From positions 1,426,001-1,490,000 of the forward strand of contig OY752151.1 of NCBI GenBank assembly GCA_963573315.1: a stretch of DNA of 64,000 bases, given 5' to 3'. Positions 56,216-64,000 of this stretch are shown here, piece by piece. Source of the stretch: Entomortierella parvispora (lineage: Eukaryota; Mortierellomycota; Mortierellomycetes; Mortierellales; Mortierellaceae). A program made the translations under genes and the position numbers. The notes under the pieces are model-generated. The model saw nothing but the letters and a program-made list of their open reading frames with translations, had not been told where the DNA came from and ran no database searches. The stretch's first letter is position 1, and each line of letters opens with the position of its first letter.

Positions 56216-57824
56216 ATGTCAGCGCCGGACCAAACACATCGTGAATTTGTAAGCGAAATGGACAGCCAGTCAATCCCAGGGCAGGGCATGGAAGAAATCA
56301 GAAACATGGTCCACCCACGCTTTCTTGCCTTTTTGGAGATATTTCCCCGACAAACAAACATGAGGCTGACTTTCATTCTTCATTTCATTCCATCATTCCT
56401 TCATTCGCCCTCCCCTTTTGCAAATGCATGCCTTACAGCAACAGAGAAGTGGAATAGCCATGCCGGACTGGACAAGGTCACCACCAACACCACCAACAAT
56501 TGATTTAACAGGACCTCCGGAGCCACCTCGGGCACGAGCCCCCTTGACACTCCCTACTCGATCAGTCGAAATTATTGAAATTGATAGCAATGATGAGGAT
56601 TCGGATATTGGTGGCAGCCGCCATAGCAACAACAACTATATCAGCAGTGGAGACGATGGTACTAGCGACGGTGATGACGTTTTGTTTGTGCGAGAGAACC
56701 CAGCACAAGCAGGACCCTCGAGTCTACACGAGTACTTCAACTGGCGACGGGTACCAGTGATGCCAAGACCTCCTCGACCCCAACTGACCGAAGCGAACGA
56801 ATATATGCCAATTGGACGGGAACGAGGAAACGTCTTTGGCTCACACAGTAACAATACTGTCGGAGGTCCATCCCATGTAAATCGGAATCATGGTCATGAC
56901 CAAGCTACAGCTCGAAATGGATCAGCAAGGGAGGCGGCAGATTCAAGCCATTCGCTAGACGCCCAAATCGCAGCAGCGATCGCATCGGGCGGTCGGGTGC
57001 AGCACCACCACCATCACCACCATCATGTTGTCCGTCCACATCCTTACAATAATCCAGCCCCTGGGGCACCGCAGCAGCAACATCAGCAACAGCCACGCCG
57101 TCGTCAGAGGCAACGGCGTGGACCCTTGCAGGTACTGGATGAGGCGATTTTGGACATGCTGGGTATGGTCGGTGTAGGACAGATGTCAGCGTTTGACCAA
57201 TTCGTACGGGCAAGAGACGAAAGGCGTATCCGACAACGGTCCATGTCCATATTTCGAGATGATCCCACTGAAGAGATTGATTTCTATCGACTGCACCAGG
57301 AAATGGAGGACAGGGCCCAAGCCGTGGCAGCGGAGGCGAGGGCAGCAGCGGCAGCTTCAAGAACTCCGGAAGTTACCAATGACGAGCTAGACCCAGGAGT
57401 CACAAAAGCACTGACATTAGATACCGTAGTGATTTGCCCTACTTGTCGGTTACCGTTTGGGCATTCAGGAGTGGAGACTGCGGAGCTTTGGGTCATTTGG
57501 GGATGTGGTCACGTCATCTGTGGCGATTGCGTAGATGGCTTGTTCATAACCAAGACGGAGATCAAGTCGACCCAGGAAAGTCCTTCCAAGGCTTCTCCGA
57601 GCAAGAACGGAAGAGGCAAAGGACGTGCCAAGAACAAAGCTTCCGCCAAATCAACAGGCGAAGACGATGGAGGAGCAGATGTTGATATATCCGAGCGAGA
57701 TCCTGCCACGAAAGAAGACCCGGAAGCAGAAAGGCTCTTCAAGATAACCAAGAAACAGTACGGCAATTGTCCCTGCTGCAATCGAAAAGTGAAACGGTCT
57801 TCCATTGTACGACTCTATCACTGA
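56216..57824 (+). CDS. RING-finger protein with SUMO-interaction-like motifs (Slx8/RNF4-like candidate)
   Basis: Two exons, 56216-56248 and 56439-57824, encode 472 residues; the first exon (MSAPDQTHREF) has a GTAAGC donor and joins in phase to the CAG acceptor at 56438. A start at 56424 within the second frame is the alternative. Near the N-terminus IDLTGPP, VEIIEID and DDVLFV resemble SUMO-interaction motifs, each with adjacent acidic residues. A His-rich run and Gln/Arg-rich segment follow. The RING starts at CPTC near residue 335, continues with WGCGHVICGDC, but the last Cys pair (NCPCCNRK) comes only about 79 residues later, after a Lys/Ser/Glu-rich insertion. The motif set suggests a SUMO-targeted ubiquitin ligase; this is inference and activity with so long an insertion is unproven. 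Confidence 0.75.
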
Positions 57825-58035
57825 AAATGGCCTTTTGTCATTTCAACAGTTCTTCCTCAACAGCCCCTCTCTCTTTTTTTTTTGTCTTCTCGCGCCTCAT
57901 CCCCCTGTACTCTAACCTCTCAAAAATTGTAATATACCATATGCTTGTTGATGAACAGAAAAATATGCTTGTTTGGTGTATTGAAAGAAAAAAAATGATA
58001 CTAATGATGTGCGTCCTTCCTCTCTAGCTTGGGGT

Positions 58036-59412
58036 TTAAAGCTGGGCATCCTTGCCGGTAAGAAGCTTATAGGCCTCCTGGTATTTCTTCATGGTCTCGA
58101 CAATGACATCCTCGGGCAAAGTGATGCCCTTGTCCTTGTTCTTGTCGAATCCAGAGTCCAAGAGGTAGTTGCGGAGGTATTGCTTGTCAAAGCTATATAC
58201 CGTGCCATAGGGGACAGAGACAGATGACAGGACGGTCGTTAGAAATTCCCTCCTTGGTAAGAATGCGTCATACGTAAATGTGTTTTTTTGAAAGGAGTTT
58301 GATCAAGATATAATACCTGTCTTGTCCAGCGCCCAACTTGTAAGAAGCAGCGGGCCAGAAACGGGAAGAGTCTACAAAGTCAAACAAAAACATGGTTAGC
58401 ACTGAAGGTTTTCTCTGTACCATTCTTTACTCTACTTCCTTCCTTGAGTGGCAAGTGGTTGCTTACCAGGAGTCAAGACCTCGTCGATCAAGTACAGGGT
58501 ATCATTCTCATCCACACCAAATTCAAACTTTGTGTCCGCAATGATGATGCCTCTCTCCAATGCGTAATCTCTGGCCTTGGTGTAAAGCTCGATAGAGACA
58601 CGGGCCATCTCGGCCGCATGCTTCTCGCCAATGATACCAGCAGCCTTGCTGGGGTGAATGTTCTCGTCATGGTCGCCAATCTCAGCCTTGGTACTAGGGG
58701 TCCAAAGGGGCTCAGGGAAGGCTTGGCTCTCCTGCATACCCTTGGGCAATTCAATATCGCAAACGGTGCCCTTCTTCTTGTACTCTGACCAGGCAGAACC
58801 TGTAGGAAGAAAAAAAATCAGTCAAGAGGTGAGTCCTTTTTTCTTTTTTGAACTAGCGACAAGAAACAATATTATGCTTTGTTTTCCTCAGCTTGTCGGG
58901 GATGTTTACCAGTGATGTATCCGCGGACAATTGACTCAATGGGGAGGACACGAAGGGACTTGACAAGCATGGAACGGCCCTCGAGCTGAGCACGGTAGGG
59001 CTGAACTTTGGCGGGGAACTCGTCAAAGTTGGCGGTGATGAAGTGGTTGGGCAAGACATCCTTCAAGAGAGAGAACCAAAAGATGCTGATCTCGGTCAAC
59101 AACTTTCCCTTGTTTGGGATGCCCTATGAAGAAAAGAAAAGAAAAGAAGAAAATAAACATGAATGACCGTGAGAAAGCTGTTCTTGTTCATAGTGGCCAG
59201 TTCTTGTTCATAGCGGCCAAGCCGGAATTGAGCAAGTGAGTCATAGCATGGCATTGGACGGGGCTTACATTGTCCATGATGACATCAAAGGCACTGATCC
59301 TGTCCGTGGCAACAAAGAGCAAAGTGGAGGCATCAATACGGTAGAGATCACGGACTTTGCCCGAGGCAATGAGCTCGAGATCAGGGCATGAGGTGGTGAC
59401 GACGGCCGACAT
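58036..59412 (-). CDS. ADE1: Phosphoribosylaminoimidazole-succinocarboxamide synthase (SAICAR synthetase)
   Basis: Five exons, 59269-59412, 58910-59123, 58467-58799, 58317-58371 and 58036-58192, encode 300 residues, the normal size for the fungal enzyme. Motifs in order: SGKVRDLY (ATP-site loop), TDRISAFDVIMDN, EISIFWFSLLKDVLPNHF, VRGYITGSAWSEYKKKG (rebuilt at a junction), LWTPSTKAEIGDHDENI, IADTKFEFG, IDEVLTPDSSRFWPA (rebuilt) and DKQYLRNYLL. It catalyses the ATP-dependent joining of CAIR and aspartate, a step of de novo purine synthesis. Small exons of 55 and 157 bp at the 3' end are fixed by phase. It is divergent from the eS21 gene, with 446 bp between start codons. Confidence 0.96.
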
Positions 59413-59858
59413 TGTGAACAAGAGTTGGGTTGAGCTGGAGAGGGAAAAGGAGTGTTGAGGGAACGACTGAAAGAAAAAAGAAGAGAGAAGAGAGAAGAAA
59501 AGAGAAAAAGGAAATCGAGAAAGTGCGGGGTAACAGAGGCGAAGGAAAGGCGTGAACCAGCAGACGCGGGCAGCAGTGGGTCGGAGAAGGAACTCTTGAG
59601 ACGACTCATCGGCAAGCGATTGATTGTGTGAAGGTGTTTTTTGCTTTTGCCACCAAAACAGGCGAGACAGGGTAAACAGGCGCAGGAAATAACGCATCCG
59701 TTATTTCCACACAGAACAAGCCACGTGATATCACATGACCCAAACAATTTTTTTTTTTTTTTTCCAGCCTCCCCTTCATAATCTGTCTGCGATCCGCATC
59801 TCTGTTTGGATTCTTCCTCTTATTCTTGCTTTAAAGATCCCACCTTCTTACTTTCAAA
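59413..59858. other. Divergent promoter region, ADE1 / eS21
   Basis: Shared upstream region of two housekeeping genes. A T run lies at about 59749-59763, close to the eS21 leader. A CACGTG-type E-box (CACGTGAT) at about 59723-59730 may be regulatory. No gene seen. Confidence 0.45.
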
Positions 59859-60768
59859 ATGGAGACTCCCCAGATCACCCTCGAGACCTACGTCCCCCGC
59901 AAGTGGTATGGCCCCTCTCTCTCTTATGGACTGGACTAGACTGGATATCAGGAACTCAAGGGCAGGACGAAGCAGGATCCACCTGGGAGAGATCATCATC
60001 TCATCCACTCTTGGACAAAACGAAGAAAAAAAACAATTCAGGATCATTGGAAATGAGTCTTCGGAATCGGAATGCTGTCTCCCTGACCAATTCTGAATCT
60101 CGCCCTCACAAAGAGATCTCGAGACCGCCTGCTCCAGACCACCGATCGAATGATTACATGCAATGGGATGATCATTGATCCCTAGTGTTTTTCATTCGAT
60201 CAGAAGGGTGGGTTGCTGGATCTCAACAATTCAACTCTTTCCGACCTCAAATTCAGCTTTCACCATCTCGCTCAGTGGCAGCGATCCATTCACCGACATT
60301 GACAGGATCATTTCTGAAACCAAGAAAACGATCTACACAGGACCCTCCATCTTCAGCACATCAGGGGAAGAACACTCTCACTTTTGACAATAATCCAAAC
60401 TGAAAACTGACAACAACTTCTCTTTTTTCTCCCCTCCCCCCTTTCTCTCAGCTCCGCCACTAACCGCCTCATTGGCGCCAAGGACCACGCCTCCGTCCAG
60501 ATCAACATCGGAGGTGTTGACGAGAACGGTCTTTACAACCGCACCTTCACCACCTACGCCCTTTCTGGATACGTCCGTGCCCAGTCCGAGGCTGATGACT
60601 CCATCAACCGCCTTGCCACCAAGGATGGTTGTACGTTTTTTTTTATTTTTTTGCCTTGTGTTTGATTGCTTGGTCGTACAAAGCATGCAGAGATCCACAG
60701 TACTCACCTCCTTTCTTTGTTGTCTTCTCAAAATAGTGTTGTCCATGGTCTGGAACTACCAGAAGTAA
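59859..60768 (+). CDS. RPS21: Small-subunit ribosomal protein eS21
   Basis: Three exons, 59859-59905, 60452-60630 and 60737-60768, encode 85 residues, close to the usual 83-87. The translation shows LYVPRK-type start ([24 protein letters not shown] across the first junction, listed here in parts: ETYVPRK, then [17 protein letters not shown]), [12 protein letters not shown] and the ending VWNYQK, all diagnostic of eS21. It sits on the 40S subunit and helps late pre-rRNA processing. The first intron, 546 bp, comes right after codon 15, a typical place for long introns in ribosomal protein genes; I found no clear snoRNA boxes in it. Confidence 0.95.
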
Positions 60769-60995
60769 ATTATGGATTGAATAGTTGTGTCCACTCTTTT
60801 TTTCAATTAAAGGGAATGATGACAATGGCTTCCTCCATACCTAAAAAAAATAATCGCGACCATTGACTGTTGTCTTTTGTCTTTTTGTTTTTCTTTGGCC
60901 TGACTATGATGCTTGGAGATACTTAGAGTGTGTGCTTTTCTTTATTTTGGCCATCTTTCGATGTACGGTTTGTGGGTGTGTTTGTTTGTTTTTTT

Positions 60996-63900
60996 TCATC
61001 TGCGGTCGTAGCTGGGCAATTGGACCTCATCTTCGTCTTGATCTGAGAGTTCGTCATCGTCGCCGTCATCGAGGCGGCCAGCGACGGCAAACTCTGCTTC
61101 AAACTCGTTGTGATCAAACAAGATATCCTGATGGTCCTGTTCTGTCAATTCAATTCGGTCGCGGAACGACCCTATTGAGCTCGCCATCGTCATGCCGCTG
61201 ACACTGGAACTCCGGCCAGGCCGTGTGATTGATACTCCTTGAACTCCCTTTCTGTGGTGGTGGTGGTCGCCACCGCTTCCTACCGGTGGCGAAGAGGAAG
61301 CGTTTGTAGGTGATCCTCGGGTTCCGAGACCGTGTCCATCCGGAGGACTACTGCGTCGTCGTTGCTGAGACGAGTCCCGTTCGCTTAGAGAAGACCACCA
61401 CTGCCCAGAAGTACCGGAGCTTCCAAGATCTCCACCGCGGTATCGCCCACCGAAAGTCCCCCCTGGAACTTCAAGCTCTTCTTCCTCCTCATCCAAGGCT
61501 TCCGTCCTTGTGATGTACTTGAGCAAATCCTTGATAGTAATCAGCCCAACGAGTTTTCCTTGATGCTCCACCAAGATAACTCGCGGTCCCATCTTTTTAA
61601 AAAACTCCATCACAGTCTCCAATGGCAGTTTGGGGTGCACAGCAATGGGCGTCTGTCATAGTAAAAGGAGCGTGGTCAGTTTTTAACTCATGGTAACAAA
61701 TCGTCCGCCTGTAGTATTCAACCCTCATACCTGGTCAATAAACGGTCCAAAGTCTACGTAGTTGGTTTCATGTTCGAAGGTCTGGTCGCTTGAGCTACTG
61801 GCATCATGGATCGATAGACGTCTCCTGGCATCCGATGTACTCGTATGATCCATTCCTCCCATTGACCCAGGAGCGCCTTGGTCCATATGTTGTCGTGACT
61901 CCACGCTTCCCGGTCTAAAGAAGCAATGTGCCATCGGTGACACATGACGGGTCCTTTTTGCTTTGTCAATTACGTAGCGTAGCTCTTGTCGTCCAATGTA
62001 TCCAATCAGGGTCCTCGAGATCGAATCTTCTACTATTGGAAATCCTTGGTAATTGGTATCGGCCAACAGTCTCTCCACCCGATCCAGTCGAGACCCGGAC
62101 GCTGGCAAGACCGTGACATCTTTTTGCATCACTTGGGAGACTGCAATGCCGAAGCTGTGCTCTTCCTTATCCAAGAATGGGTATCCGTTCAATCGAATGT
62201 ACCGATCTGCAATGCCGCCACGTCCGAAATAATCGCCCACCGTCTTGGTCACCATCAACGTGATCATTGTCGGAAGGATATAGTTTAGTGCTCCAGTCAG
62301 CTCAAACATGATGACCACGACGCACACTGTCAATCTCATGACGCCTCCAAGAGCGGCAGCAGCACCCAGAAAAGCATATGTTCCAGGAGTAATGCACGGC
62401 ACATCCGGCTTGCAGCTCGAAAAGAGAACAAATCCTGGGTAGGCCACCTGAGCCGCTCGTACGACCAAACCAAGCATCCGTCCAAACAAAGCTCCGATAG
62501 CCATGGAGGGCACAAAGATACCAGCTGGGACCTTGGCTCCATACGAGATGGTACATGTCAAGATTCGCATGATGAGTGCCAAGAAAAGAAGCGCCACCAT
62601 CTTCCAGGTGTTTTCCGGCTTGCAGAGACCCATGTAATCCTCCGATCCCTCACACTCACGGAACAAGATACTCATGCTCTCCGCCATGTCGATCTTCATG
62701 AAGATGTTCCAGTACGCGAAGGTGCACGTCAAGAAGGCCAAAGTCGCGGCCTCGATCACGCCATAGTCTGCAAGGTACTTTTTCCTGACGTGTTGCACTT
62801 TGACATTGTACTTGATAATCAAGGCTCCATAAAGTCCCTACCGGCGTTAACAGATGATTAATGAATAGGTCAACAAGGTATACCATAACCGGACTTGAAG
62901 CTGATACTTTGTGGACAAGCCTCAACTTACTCCGAAGATTCCGAGGAGAACGAAAAAAATCATCTCGAAAAAGTGCCAGTCGCGATCATAAGAGACCTGG
63001 AACATGACCAGCTTTCCAGTACGATAAGGATTCATGGTCTGCAGCGTGACGGTTGCAACCAAAGCACAAAAGAAACTCCTCCACATGGTCTTTGCCGGGA
63101 AATGGTTGCTCATCTCCTCGAACGAGAAGAGGACACCACCGATCGGCGCACCAAAGGCAACAGCCACGCCTGCAGCAGCAGAAGCAGAGATGATCTCTCT
63201 TGATTTGGCTCGACTCCTTTGGTATTTGGGAAACAGTCTCGAGACGACATGACCGGCGCAGCAGGCAATGTGGATCGAAGGTCCCTCCTTGCCGACACTC
63301 AGATTTGCAGCCACGGACATGGCGAGCCCTAGACTTTTGATAACAAGTGTCCATCCTCCTAGATATCCTTTCATAATGAAACCAGCTACAGGTGGATTTG
63401 CAGAGGCGATTGTTAATCATCATACTCACTGTCCTTCGTTTGACCAATGTTGATCATTGTGTGTCGTTTTACCTAAAATGCATTTGATTTCGGATATCCC
63501 TGATCCAGCAGCATATCTTGCGTATCGCTTGACAATAAACGCGGCAGATGCTGCAAATGAAGTCTGTGGGATTCGAGCGGTCAATTGTCTTTCCTCAGTA
63601 GATTCACTTTTCGTCCAAGAGAGCAACGCTTACGGCACTTACTGCAAATACCAAGTAAAAAATATAATCGATGATAGCGAAGCCACTCCAGGGACTCCAT
63701 TCATCGCAGTATCCATCTAGAGTGAAAGGATATTCCTCCAATGAATCAGTCCTCCTGTCATCTGCGGGGTGGCAATCATGTCACTCTGAAGTTTCCATGT
63801 CATCGGTTTACCTTCAGACTCGACTCCCCAACAACAAAACTTCTGGTTGAGCCACCAAGCGTAGGAACAATGGCCGAGCTTGATATCCGATAACCACTCT

Positions 63901-64000
63901 GTACAGATGGCAATGAACGCAGCATTGATGCCAATAACGACTCCGACCAGCGAAACCACCAACCATGCCTGTCCTGCTTCATACGACTCCCAAAGATAAG
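60996..64000 (-). CDS. CLC-family chloride/proton exchanger, 5' end beyond window
   Basis: Partial gene, C-terminus inside and N-terminus cut by the right edge. Visible exons: 63812-64000 (partial), 63643-63716, 63473-63563, 62931-63385, 61731-62837 and 60996-61652, about 715 codons. Selectivity-filter and gate motifs are present: AAGSGISEIK, VGKEGPSIH (external gating Glu), GAPIGGVLFSFEE (the proton-Glu position of exchangers), AGIFVPSMAIGA and a GGVMRLT segment. Two CBS domains follow in the cytosolic tail (about 62090 and 61560), separated by a Ser/His-rich linker, and the tail ends in an acidic, His-rich stretch. Both glutamates indicate a 2Cl/H antiporter like yeast Gef1 and animal CLC-3/4/5, acting in Golgi or endosome acidification. 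It is convergent with eS21. Confidence 0.93.

Noticed and set aside
59906-60451. Possible snoRNA inside the long eS21 intron
   Set aside because: I found no matched C and D boxes or an H/ACA layout by eye; not enough to call an RNA gene.

Overview
This window is eukaryotic and fungal. Almost every gene is split by short GT-AG introns, mostly 50-200 bp, and one intron is GC-AG. The products are typical of fungi: an HDEL-tailed BiP, peroxisomal acyl-CoA oxidases, an Rck2/Srk1-type kinase, a Dma-type FHA-RING ligase and an insulysin. The presence of an ERH homologue, several AIG1-like GTPases, duplicated beta-oxidation genes and moderate GC suggests an early-diverging, probably oleaginous fungus of the Mortierella type. 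That placement is inference from gene content and style, not from a database match.

Layout. 0.7-6.2 kb: a tandem array of three related AIG1/septin-like GTPase genes on the minus strand; the third survives only as a P-loop stump. 6.6-12.4 kb: a PAQR/adiponectin-receptor-like membrane protein (minus) and a DH-domain RhoGEF-like protein (plus). 13.1-16.7 kb: ER chaperone BiP/KAR2 and a short-chain dehydrogenase. 17-22.8 kb: an unresolved small gene, acyl-CoA oxidase 1 and mitochondrial succinyl-CoA:3-ketoacid CoA-transferase. 23.4-26.9 kb: an Rck2-like kinase. 29.3-31.8 kb: acyl-CoA oxidase 2. 32.0-35.0 kb: a 125-residue single-pass membrane protein, a five-exon ERH homologue whose exons are too short to show as long frames, and a Loc1-like ribosome assembly factor. 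35.6-42.0 kb: insulysin, tail-to-tail with a divergent eEF2 paralogue. 43.4-49.3 kb: an orphan protein and an FHA-RING E3 ligase. 50.2-57.8 kb: a large WD40-containing TRP-like channel and a RING protein with possible SUMO-binding motifs. 58.0-64.0 kb: SAICAR synthetase (ADE1), ribosomal protein eS21, and a CLC chloride/proton exchanger cut off by the right edge.

Functional themes. Lipid and ketone catabolism is represented by two acyl-CoA oxidases, SCOT and a reductase-like SDR. Translation and ribosome biogenesis are represented by eS21, Loc1 and the eEF2 paralogue. Signalling and quality control are represented by the kinase, two RING ligases and BiP. Genes do not form operons; neighbours are arranged head-to-head, tail-to-tail or in tandem as usual in fungi.

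The most notable item is the eEF2-like gene at 39,242-42,006. It keeps the full eEF2 architecture and the diphthamide histidine, but all its recognisable nucleotide-binding motifs are changed, so it looks like a pseudo-GTPase. Exon boundaries throughout were assigned by eye from splice signals, reading phase and family conservation; each multi-exon model given sums to a whole number of codons.
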